Assembly: GCA_030637205.1 (NCBI GenBank) | Contig: DAOVVL010000102.1 | Location: 1 to 6,968 of the forward strand | DNA from: Thalassospiraceae bacterium | GTDB taxonomy: Bacteria; Pseudomonadota; Alphaproteobacteria; Rhodospirillales; Magnetovibrionaceae | Reading direction: 5' to 3' | DNA length: 6,968 nucleotides | In this document: positions 1-5,829 of the stretch, piece after piece | Numbering within the stretch: position 1 is the first letter of the stretch | Layout of the letters: each line of letters begins with the position of its first letter | The notes under the pieces: generated by a model | The model's database searches: none | Told to the model about the DNA's origin: nothing | Seen by the model: only the letters and a program-made list of their open reading frames with translations | Position numbers and translations under genes: made by a program

Positions 1-1395
1 CGCGTCCAGCGTATCGGTGGTGTTGCGGACTTCTTCCGGTAGGTTCGCCATTTCAGCAATGCCACCGGCGTTATCGGTCACCGGACCAAAAGCATCCAGT
101 GCCACCACGGTGCCGGCCATTGCCAGCATGGTGGTTGCGGCAATGGAGATGCCAAACAGACCGGCACTGAGGTACGTGATGATGATTGCTACGCAGATCA
201 CCAACACCGGAAGTGCGGTCGATTCCATTGAAACGGCAAGCCCCTGGATCACGTTGGTACCGTGGCCGGTGGTTGACGCTTCGGCAATGGAGTTGACGGG
301 ACGATAGCCGGTACCGGTGTAGTATTCGGTAATCCAGATCAGCAATCCCGTAACCGCCAGACCGGTAAGCGAACTGATATAAATATCGGTTGCGCTGAAG
401 GTAAATCCGGTCGACGTGGTGTAAATGCTATCCCAGCCCAACATCATCGAAATAACGCCGCCGATCAGAATGGCCGAAATCACAGCCGTGGCGAGAAAGC
501 CTTTGTACAAAGCACCCATCACATTGTTGGATGGCCCAAGCTTGACAAAGAACGTGCCGATAACCGAAGCGGCGATGCATACGCCACAGATAACCAGCGG
601 GAACAGCATCAACGTTTCCTGTGCAGCACCGGTGAAGAAAATTCCACCCAGCAACATGGTGGCAACGATGGTCACGGCGTAGGTTTCAAACAGATCAGCC
701 GCCATGCCCGCGCAATCGCCAACGTTGTCGCCAACGTTATCGGCAATGGTTGCCGGGTTGCGTGGATCGTCTTCGGGGATTCCGGCTTCAACCTTGCCCA
801 CCAGATCACCACCAACATCTGCACCCTTGGTAAAGATGCCGCCACCAAGACGGGCGAAGATGGAAATCAGCGAAGCGCCAAAGCTGAGCGCGACCAATGC
901 TTCGAGAATATGACGCACGCCTTCTGCGGTGGTCGGGTCGACAATGGTGCGCAGGTACATATAATATCCGGCTACGCCTAACAGGCCGAGGCCCACAACC
1001 AGCAGTCCGGTAACGGAACCTGATTTGAACGCAACGTCCATTGCCGGGCCCAAACCCTGTGAACGTGCTGCTTCGGCGGTGCGCACGTTAGCGCGAACCG
1101 AAACGTGCATGCCGATAAATCCGGTCACGCCGGATAGAACGGCGCCGATGGCAAAACCAATGGCAGCCGGCAAGCCCAAACGCAAACCCAACAGAACGCA
1201 AACCACGACACCGACGATGCCGATGGTGATGTACTGACGTTTAAGATACGCAGCGGCGCCTTCCTGAACGGCGCTGGCAATTTCGCGCATACGCTCATTG
1301 CCATCTGGCAACGCCATGATGGAACGTGTGGCATAGGCACCATAAATAACGGCAAGAACACCGCAGCCAATAACTAACAAGTAAATCGATGACAT
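1..1395 (-). CDS. hppA: Membrane-bound proton-translocating pyrophosphatase (H+-PPase), C-terminus cut by window edge
   Basis: The open frame starts at ATG 1395 and runs 465 codons to base 1 without a stop. The family is usually about 660-700 residues, so roughly the N-terminal two thirds is present. The enzyme hydrolyses cytoplasmic pyrophosphate and couples this to proton export across the inner membrane. The protein is very hydrophobic, with about eleven apparent membrane segments (for example near residues 5-22, 56-72, 128-147, 264-286, 297-318, 391-411). The family's substrate-binding loop is intact: GGGIFTKGADVGGDLVGK at 184-201, EDDPRNPATIADNVGDNVGD at 208-227, then CAGMAADLFETYA. Later conserved stretches are TEYYTGTGYRPV (356-367) and DAFGPVTDNAGGIAEMA (434-450). 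A Shine-Dalgarno GGGGAG at 1402-1407, six bases before the ATG, supports the start. The Cys at 228 and the overall sequence suggest the potassium-independent class, but the diagnostic residue lies just beyond the edge. A terminator upstream suggests hppA has its own transcription control. Confidence 0.96.
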   Translation of the reverse strand, partial: MSSIYLLVIGCGVLAVIYGAYATRSIMALPDGNERMREIASAVQEGAAAYLKRQYITIGIVGVVVCVLLGLRLGLPAAIGFAIGAVLSGVTGFIGMHVSVRANVRTAEAARSQGLGPAMDVAFKSGSVTGLLVVGLGLLGVAGYYMYLRTIVDPTTAEGVRHILEALVALSFGASLISIFARLGGGIFTKGADVGGDLVGKVEAGIPEDDPRNPATIADNVGDNVGDCAGMAADLFETYAVTIVATMLLGGIFFTGAAQETLMLFPLVICGVCIAASVIGTFFVKLGPSNNVMGALYKGFLATAVISAILIGGVISMMLGWDSIYTTSTGFTFSATDIYISSLTGLAVTGLLIWITEYYTGTGYRPVNSIAEASTTGHGTNVIQGLAVSMESTALPVLVICVAIIITYLSAGLFGISIAATTMLAMAGTVVALDAFGPVTDNAGGIAEMANLPEEVRNTTDTLDA

Positions 1396-1447
1396 CTAAA
1401 ACTCCCCAGTAAGATGTAAGTGTAAAAACACCTAAACTCTGTGACTT

Positions 1448-1478
1448 AGAAAAATAGAGCCGACATACGAATCGGCTC
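1448..1478 (-). terminator. Rho-independent terminator between the 1582-2073 gene and hppA
   Basis: On the minus strand, GAGCCGA (plus 1472-1478) and TCGGCTC (plus 1457-1463) form a perfect seven-base-pair GC-rich stem with an eight-base loop. TATTTTTCT follows immediately. The orientation fits termination of transcription coming from the membrane-protein gene, and possibly from the whole rib-nusB-thiL operon. It lies only about 50-80 bases before the hppA ATG. The hppA promoter must therefore either sit in the short stretch after it or lie upstream, in which case the hairpin would be in the hppA leader. I see no convincing promoter in either place. Confidence 0.75.
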
Positions 1479-1496
1479 ACCCCATAATGAATCGGC
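1464..1496 (-). repeat. Imperfect tandem repeat overlapping the terminator
   Basis: Two near-identical copies lie side by side: CATACGAATCGGC at 1464-1476 and CATAATGAATCGGC at 1483-1496 (plus strand). They share the core GAATCGGC. The left copy supplies part of the 5' arm and the loop of the terminator hairpin. On the minus-strand RNA, the GCCGA of the second copy could in principle pair with the terminator's 3' arm. It may be chance or a remnant of a local duplication. Confidence 0.4.
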
Positions 1497-1532
1497 AACA
1501 AACTGCCAGATTGCCACTGTGAAGGCAACAAA
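1494..1532. repeat. Spaced GGCAACAAA direct repeat with TTGCC/GGCAA inverted elements in the hppA upstream region
   Basis: GGCAACAAA occurs at 1494-1502 and again at 1524-1532, 30 bases apart, about three helical turns. Between them TTGCC (1511-1515) forms inverted pairs with both GGCAA copies. This could be an operator for the hppA gene or a small RNA hairpin. No known binding-site consensus was recognised, and short repeats of this kind can arise by chance. Confidence 0.3.
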
Positions 1533-1581
1533 ATGACTTGAATAGCAAAATGAAATTGTAAAACTACGGCTCAGCCGAAGA

Positions 1582-2073
1582 TCAGCCCCCGGCGGCGATT
1601 TGCGAAAGACCTTGAATAAGGGCATCTGCAACTACGTCCTTGCCGATCACCCGATCCGAGACCATCAAAATCCGGTATTTAATCAATGAGATATCGAGGT
1701 TTTGGTTTTTTCTCAAGGTACGCGGAATGTAATAGCTGAAATCCTGAAAGAGCGCATCGTTGAGGCGGGTTTTCAACTTAAAGACGTTGCGTTCGTTTTT
1801 GTGGCCATAGACTTGCAGCTTGTAAATAATCTGAATGGTGCCCACCAGCTCGTTATCCTGGAACACCGGGATCATCAGTGGGTCCATTTCGACATAAAAA
1901 GGCCGGTTTGAAAATGAAGTCAGCTCGGCGTCATCGCCCGCGCGAAGGGTCGCCTCGCGGGCGAGTTCTTCTTCGGTTTTGGCAAAGGGGCCAATTTCAA
2001 AGGTCTTGAGAGCGGCGACGGTACCGCCGGCGATCATAATCAACAAACCTAAAGCCATCGCAAGTTTTTTCAT
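1582..2073 (-). CDS. Small single-pass membrane or exported protein of unknown function (FliL-like layout)
   Basis: The protein is 163 residues. It has a short basic start (MKK), a hydrophobic segment at about 4-22 acting as a signal anchor or uncleaved signal peptide, and a soluble region that should face the periplasm. The soluble part contains FYVEMDPLMIPV (59-70), a beta-rich stretch TIQIIYKLQVYG (79-90), a charged segment with LKTRLNDALFQDF (100-112), and a C-terminal helix with DVVADALIQGLSQ (146-158). Short anchor, then a 'membrane-proximal strand, NDALF helix, C-terminal helix' order, resembles flagellar FliL or stomatin-like FliL-family proteins, but I see no decisive motif and no flagellar neighbours. 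The ATG at 2073 is preceded by TAGGAA at 2078-2083. The gene stands apart from thiL by 60 bases and is followed by a terminator, so it may be the last gene of the operon or singly transcribed. The coding call is firm; the function is unknown. Confidence 0.85.
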   Translation of the reverse strand: MKKLAMALGLLIMIAGGTVAALKTFEIGPFAKTEEELAREATLRAGDDAELTSFSNRPFYVEMDPLMIPVFQDNELVGTIQIIYKLQVYGHKNERNVFKLKTRLNDALFQDFSYYIPRTLRKNQNLDISLIKYRILMVSDRVIGKDVVADALIQGLSQIAAGG

Positions 2074-2120
2074 GTGATTCCTAGTCTGGCCAACTTGAGC
2101 CCATATCGGAAAGGAAAGTA

Positions 2121-2126
2121 ATTATA
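2121..2126 (-). promoter_or_regulatory. Candidate -10 element for the 1582-2073 gene
   Basis: The minus strand reads TATAAT, a perfect sigma-70 -10 hexamer, in the 60-base gap just after the thiL stop. A start about seven bases downstream would give a leader of roughly 40 bases. The -35 position at 16-17 bases falls in the GC-rich end of thiL and does not resemble TTGACA, and there is no extended TG. It is therefore a weak or activator-dependent promoter at best, or a chance match in AT-rich spacer. Confidence 0.3.
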
Positions 2127-2133
2127 TCTCAAA

Positions 2134-3138
2134 TTAAAAATGCCGCCACCCACCATCTGGCACCGCGATTTCTGCACCGCTGCTGTTGCGCACTTTGACG
2201 CTGTGTGTGGCTTCATCGGTGATTTCGCCGATCCGGCTTATGGCTAAACCCAGCGATTGTCCAAGGGCTTCAATGGTGGCGCGCGCTTGGGCGTCCGCTG
2301 CAAACAGCAATTCGTAATCATCACCGCCCCCCAGCGCCGCCAGTTCACCGGCCCGGCCCAACGTGCGCGCCGCAGGAGAAAGCGGAACATCCTCCATTTG
2401 CAGCACCGCCGAGACGCCGGACGCCACACAGATGTGCCCAAGATCGGCCACCAGCCCATCTGAAATGTCGATGCATGCATTTGCCAGTGCATTGTGGCCA
2501 AGACTTTGGCCCAGTCCGGTTCTGGCAACGGGGCGCAGATGGCGGCGTTTGAGAAATTCTGCGTGCTCTGCTTCGCCCAGACCAATGTTTCCCTGCAACA
2601 GATCAAGCCCCAACTTAGCATCGCCCAGGGTTCCCGAAACCCAGATATCATCGCCCGGTTTCGCGCCGGATCGTTTTAATGCCCGGCCTTGATCCACCAT
2701 GCCCATCGCCGTGATTGAAATGGCCAAGGGGCCCGGTGTGCGCACCGTGTCGCCACCGGCCAATACGCACGAACATTGCGCAAGCCCCGCCTTCAGGCTT
2801 TCAGCAAATTCAGCTAACCAGTCATCATTTATTTTTTCAGGCAGTTGCAGGTTGAGGAAAATCCATTTTGCCCCTGCCCCCATGGATGCCAGGTCTGAAA
2901 CATTCGCCGCCAGCGATTTGGTGGCAATGTCGGCAGCACTTGTATCGGGTAAAAAATGTACCCCGTCGACCAATGTGTCAGTAGTCACGATCAGTTGTTG
3001 ATCTGTGGGAACATCAAGCACGGCACCATCATCGAGCAAACCCAACGCACCTGTCTCGCCTTTGCTTAAAGGTGCAAAGTGGCGCGCAATCATGGCGAAT
3101 TCGTCTAAACGTTCAGGATCGGATTTGGAGCCGCCCAT
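2134..3138 (-). CDS. thiL: Thiamine-monophosphate kinase
   Basis: The enzyme phosphorylates thiamine monophosphate with ATP to give thiamine pyrophosphate, the last step of cofactor synthesis, in the cytoplasm. The 334 residues match the usual family length. Motifs appear in family order: LDDGAV at 35-40, the metal- and phosphate-binding TTDTLVDGVHF at 52-62, LAANVSDLASMGA at 77-89, AGGDT at 127-131, SGTLGDAKLGL at 168-178, HLRPVAR at 200-206, CIDISDGLVADLGH at 222-235 and GGGDDYELLF at 270-279. These cover both the N-terminal and C-terminal halves of the AIR-synthase-like fold. The ATG at 3138 is preceded at seven bases by AGAAGGG (3146-3152). LDEFAMIARHFAPL directly after the start is what ThiL proteins usually show near their N-terminus. 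It follows nusB by 23 bases, a common alphaproteobacterial pairing that probably reflects co-transcription rather than shared function. Confidence 0.96.
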   Translation of the reverse strand: MGGSKSDPERLDEFAMIARHFAPLSKGETGALGLLDDGAVLDVPTDQQLIVTTDTLVDGVHFLPDTSAADIATKSLAANVSDLASMGAGAKWIFLNLQLPEKINDDWLAEFAESLKAGLAQCSCVLAGGDTVRTPGPLAISITAMGMVDQGRALKRSGAKPGDDIWVSGTLGDAKLGLDLLQGNIGLGEAEHAEFLKRRHLRPVARTGLGQSLGHNALANACIDISDGLVADLGHICVASGVSAVLQMEDVPLSPAARTLGRAGELAALGGGDDYELLFAADAQARATIEALGQSLGLAISRIGEITDEATHSVKVRNSSGAEIAVPDGGWRHF

Positions 3139-3161
3139 CAGAGCGCCCTTCTGTCTTGGGG

Positions 3162-3650
3162 TTAATCAGCTTCGCGCAATACCTTGGCCAAACGATCCAA
3201 AACACCGTTGACCATTTTTGGTTCGCTGCCCGTATAAAATGCGTTCGCGACATCCATGTATTCGTTGATGATAACAGCCTTGGGAGTTTCCGGGCAGTGT
3301 GCCAGCTCGTAAATTCCCGCACGCAGGACACAGCGCAGAACCACTTCCAGCCGACTAAGCGTCCAGCTTTTATCAAGCGCGCCTTCAATCATTTCATCTA
3401 TTGAAGAAGCATTCTTTTTCACACCGCGAACAATTTCAGCGAGAAAGGATTTATCGGGATCAATCATTTCTTTTTCATTGCCGTCTTCGTCTTCAAGCGG
3501 GACTTGCCAGCGTTTGCTCATAAAATCGATCAGCACCGGATCTACTTCGGCACCGGAAATTTCCATTTCATACAACGCCTGTACGGCTGCAAGCCGTGCG
3601 GCTGAACGGGTTTCGGGGTTGAAGGCGGGTTTGGAATTTGTTTTTGACAT
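3162..3650 (-). CDS. nusB: Transcription antitermination factor NusB
   Basis: NusB binds boxA RNA together with S10 (NusE) and joins the antitermination complex that lets RNA polymerase finish rRNA operons. From ATG 3650 the protein is 162 residues, near the family norm. The all-helical NusB fold is visible: RSAARLAAVQALYEME near residues 15-30, RLEVVLRCVLRAGIYEL in the middle of the second half, then PKAVIINEYMDVANAF and KMVNGVLDRLAKVLRE at the end. An acidic insertion-like loop (PLEDEDGNEKEMIDPDKS) lies between the first helices and the rest. The frame is open further upstream to a GTG at 3704, but that start would lie inside ribH and add 18 residues unlike NusB. ATG 3650, 11 bases after the ribH stop, is preferred. 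No good Shine-Dalgarno is present before it, only an A-rich run, so translation is probably coupled to ribH. Confidence 0.95.
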   Translation of the reverse strand: MSKTNSKPAFNPETRSAARLAAVQALYEMEISGAEVDPVLIDFMSKRWQVPLEDEDGNEKEMIDPDKSFLAEIVRGVKKNASSIDEMIEGALDKSWTLSRLEVVLRCVLRAGIYELAHCPETPKAVIINEYMDVANAFYTGSEPKMVNGVLDRLAKVLREAD

Positions 3651-3661
3651 TTTTTTGTGTA

Positions 3662-4084
3662 TCAACCCAAAAGGTTTTCGTGAACTTCGATCATACGAAG
3701 ACACGCGTTTGCGGCGACGCCACCTTTGTCTTTTTGATCAATGGCTGCGCGCGACATTGCCTGGCCGCTGTTTTCAACGGTCAGGATACCATTGCCCAGC
3801 GACACGCCTTCCAGCGTGAGATCCATCAGCGCACGGGCGCTTTCACCGGCAACATAATCGTAATGCGACGTTTCGCCGCGAATCACACAGCCAAGTGCAA
3901 CGAAGCCGTCATAACGTCCGGCCTCGGAGGCCATGGCGATGGCACCGGGAATTTCAAACGCACCGGGAACTTCGATGATATCAAATTCGGCACCGGCCTT
4001 TTTAAGCGCGGCGGTGGCACCGTTGACCAGCTCGTCGGCGATTTTTTCATAAAAGCGGGCCTGAACGACCAAAACTTTTGTCAT
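3662..4084 (-). CDS. ribH: 6,7-dimethyl-8-ribityllumazine synthase
   Basis: Lumazine synthase condenses 5-amino-6-ribitylamino-uracil with 3,4-dihydroxy-2-butanone 4-phosphate to make the lumazine that riboflavin synthase uses. In many bacteria it forms pentamers or icosahedral shells. The 140 residues are slightly short but complete. The substrate pocket motifs are present: ARFYEKIADELVNGA at 9-23 with Phe11 where the aromatic stacking residue is expected, VPGAFEIP at 39-46, ALGCVIRGETSHYDYV at 63-78 with the catalytic His74, and NGILTVENSGQAMSRA at 98-113. The more usual Asn after Phe in the first motif is Tyr here. The ATG at 4084 is three bases past the ribBX stop, and a strong GAGGAGAA at 4092-4099 lies inside the end of ribBX. 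It directly uses the product of that upstream gene. Confidence 0.97.
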   Translation of the reverse strand: MTKVLVVQARFYEKIADELVNGATAALKKAGAEFDIIEVPGAFEIPGAIAMASEAGRYDGFVALGCVIRGETSHYDYVAGESARALMDLTLEGVSLGNGILTVENSGQAMSRAAIDQKDKGGVAANACLRMIEVHENLLG

Positions 4085-4087
4085 TGT

Positions 4088-5200
4088 TTAATTCTCCTCA
4101 ATCGGCCGTTGGCCGACAACCTTCAGGCCGTAACCTTCAAGTCCGATAATGGTGCGCTCAGTATTCGATAGCAGTTCCATTTCAGTAATGCCGAGATCAA
4201 GCAGGATTTGTGCGCCGACCCCGTAAGAGCGCAATTGCTCAACGCCCGCTTTACCGTCTGTGGCGTCATCGCCGTTTGAATTGCTTGGCATGTGTGAACC
4301 GCCCGGCGTCAGCAACACGACGGCACCGCGGCCTTCAGCGGCAACGGCTTGCATGGAACGCGCCAAAACATCTGCCCTGCCCTTGGAAGCATCGCCCAGC
4401 ACGTCATTTTTAATGCTCAGCGCATGCATCCGCACCAGCACCGGGCCGCTTGATGTAACGTCGCCTTTGATCAAGGCGTGATGTTCAAGGCCATCGGGGT
4501 AGCTTCTGTAACTGACCAGTTTGAAGTCGCCGCCATGCTGGGATGTGAAATCGCTTTCGCCTTCGCGTTCCACCAGATGATCGTATTTCAAACGGTATGC
4601 GATCAGGTCGGCGATGGTGGCGATTTTAAGCCCGTGTTTTTCGGCGAACTCAACCAAATCAGGCAGACGCGCCATGGTGCCGTCTTCGTTCATGATTTCG
4701 CAGATCGCACCTGACGCGTTCAGTCCTGCAAGCCGTGCCACATCGACGGCTGCTTCGGTGTGTCCGGCGCGAACCAGCACCCCGCCGTCGCGCGCCTCCA
4801 ACGGAAACACATGCCCCGGCGAAACGATATCGGGCTGGCCTTTGGCCGGATCGGTGGCAACCGCAATGGTGCGCGCACGATCAGATGCCGAAATGCCGGT
4901 GGAAATGCCTTCGCGCGCTTCGATGGAAATGGTGAACGCGGTGGAATGACGGCTGTCGTTGCTTTTGGCCATCGGTGGGATGTCCAGTTCGCGCACACGC
5001 GCAGACGTCAACGCCAGACAAATCAAACCGCGGCCAAACTTGGCCATGAAGTTGACGGCTTCGGGTGTCGCCATCTGGGCCGGGATAATCAGGTCGCCTT
5101 CGTTTTCACGGTCCTCGTCATCGACCAGAATAAACATCCGGCCGTTGCGGGCGTCATCGATAATGTCTTCAATAGAAGATAGTTTGTCGCGATAGGGCAC
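4088..5200 (-). CDS. ribB: 3,4-dihydroxy-2-butanone 4-phosphate synthase fused to a degenerate GTP cyclohydrolase II-like domain (RibBX type)
   Basis: The N-terminal domain (about 1-205) is a complete DHBP synthase, which converts ribulose 5-phosphate to the four-carbon unit for lumazine. It shows DDEDRENEGDLI at 27-38, GRGLIC at 56-61, HSTAFTISIE at 85-94, GISTGISASDRARTI at 98-112, GHVFPLEARDGGVLVRAGHTEA at 129-150 with the catalytic-type His147. The C-terminal domain (about 220-370) has the outline of GTP cyclohydrolase II, including YGVGAQILLDLG at 326-337 and GLEGYGLKVV at 353-362. However, the zinc-binding cysteine stretch is replaced by ALSIKNDVLGDASKGRADV (260-278) with no cysteine, and the usual EGRGIGL..K..AY block is lost. 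It should therefore not open GTP, matching the RibBX variant reported in Proteobacteria. Public annotations may call it ribBA. The GTG start at 5200 is set by GAGGAA nine bases upstream; the first internal ATG would remove conserved residues. Confidence 0.95.
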   Translation of the reverse strand: MPYRDKLSSIEDIIDDARNGRMFILVDDEDRENEGDLIIPAQMATPEAVNFMAKFGRGLICLALTSARVRELDIPPMAKSNDSRHSTAFTISIEAREGISTGISASDRARTIAVATDPAKGQPDIVSPGHVFPLEARDGGVLVRAGHTEAAVDVARLAGLNASGAICEIMNEDGTMARLPDLVEFAEKHGLKIATIADLIAYRLKYDHLVEREGESDFTSQHGGDFKLVSYRSYPDGLEHHALIKGDVTSSGPVLVRMHALSIKNDVLGDASKGRADVLARSMQAVAAEGRGAVVLLTPGGSHMPSNSNGDDATDGKAGVEQLRSYGVGAQILLDLGITEMELLSNTERTIIGLEGYGLKVVGQRPIEEN

Positions 5201-5206
5201 TTGTTA

Positions 5207-5827
5207 TTATTCCTCAGGTCTAAGAAGGCGGGCAACATAGCGTGCCAGCAGGTCGATTTCCACATTCACTTTCGCATTGGGGGCAAGTTTTCCCAGCGTG
5301 GTCTCAGATTGGGTGTGGGCGATGATATTGAGGCCGAAAACAGCGCCGCCTTTAGCATCAGTCGTGACTTCGTTGATGGTCAGCGAAACCCCATCAATGG
5401 TGACCGAGCCTTTGGCCGCGATATAGGGCGCCAGATCCGATGACACCTGAATTTCAAGGCGTTGGCTGTCACCATCGGGGCGAACGCCCTTCACGGTGGC
5501 GACCCCGTCTACGTGGCCGGCCACCAGATGCCCGCCCAGCTCATCGCCCATTTTCAAGGCCCGCTCCAGATTGATGTGGGTTCCCGGCTGCCAGCTTCCC
5601 AGCGTGGTCTTGCTCAAGGATTCATTTGAAACCTCAACCGCAAACCACTGATCCGTGCCATCCATGCCCTTTTCAACCACCGTCATGCACGCACCCGAAC
5701 ACGCCACCGATGCGCCGATAGCCAAATCGCTTAAATCCAGCGCCGTGGTGATTTCCATGCGCAACCCACCGTCGGTCGGCTGTACGGTGCGCACTTTTCC
5801 CACATCGGTGATGATGCCTGTAAACAT
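5207..5827 (-). CDS. ribE: Riboflavin synthase, alpha subunit
   Basis: The enzyme dismutates two molecules of 6,7-dimethyl-8-ribityllumazine into riboflavin and the ribitylamino-uracil that RibH reuses. The 206 residues hold two consecutive lumazine-binding barrels, as expected. The first begins with the invariant MFTGII and contains SVACSGACMTVVE at about 40-52 and SNESLSKTTLG at about 67-77. The second begins near GGHLVAGHVDGVATV at about 98-112 and contains KGSVTIDGVSLTINEV at about 138-153 and HTQSETTLG at about 170-178, the equivalent of the SLSKTTLG motif in barrel one. The ATG at 5827 is only two bases after the ribD stop, with no clear Shine-Dalgarno, so coupled translation is likely. 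Many databases use ribE for this gene; some use ribC. Confidence 0.97.
   Translation of the reverse strand: MFTGIITDVGKVRTVQPTDGGLRMEITTALDLSDLAIGASVACSGACMTVVEKGMDGTDQWFAVEVSNESLSKTTLGSWQPGTHINLERALKMGDELGGHLVAGHVDGVATVKGVRPDGDSQRLEIQVSSDLAPYIAAKGSVTIDGVSLTINEVTTDAKGGAVFGLNIIAHTQSETTLGKLAPNAKVNVEIDLLARYVARLLRPEE
5210..5215 (-). promoter_or_regulatory. Shine-Dalgarno site fixing the GTG start of ribBX
   Basis: The minus strand reads GAGGAA nine bases before the GTG at 5198-5200. It sits within the last sense codons of ribE, directly before the ribE TAA at 5207-5209. This favours the GTG over the first in-frame ATG, which is 21 codons further in and would cut into the DHBP synthase domain. 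Confidence 0.7.
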
Positions 5828-5829
5828 GG

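Noticed and set aside
17..1237. Plus-strand and other-frame open frames over hppA
   Set aside because: They are opposite-strand shadows of the continuous hppA frame, which has unmistakable H+-PPase motifs. Their translations are low-complexity Ala/Pro/Thr/Met-rich with no recognisable domain.
1396..1447. hppA promoter with -10 TACACT between terminator and start codon
   Set aside because: No -35-like hexamer lies at 16-18 bases, and the match to TATAAT is only moderate, so I cannot support it.
1559..1580. Second terminator-like hairpin directly after the stop of the 1582-2073 gene (minus CTTCGGC TGA GCCGTAG then TTTTA)
   Set aside because: The stem carries a mismatch, the loop is three bases and the T-run only four. 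The hairpin at 1448-1478 is much better. It might help weakly as a first terminator.
3638..4171. Long plus-strand open frame (177 codons) over ribH and the end of ribBX
   Set aside because: It lies antisense to two clear genes, spans their junction, and its translation shows no recognised family. It has no convincing ribosome-binding context.
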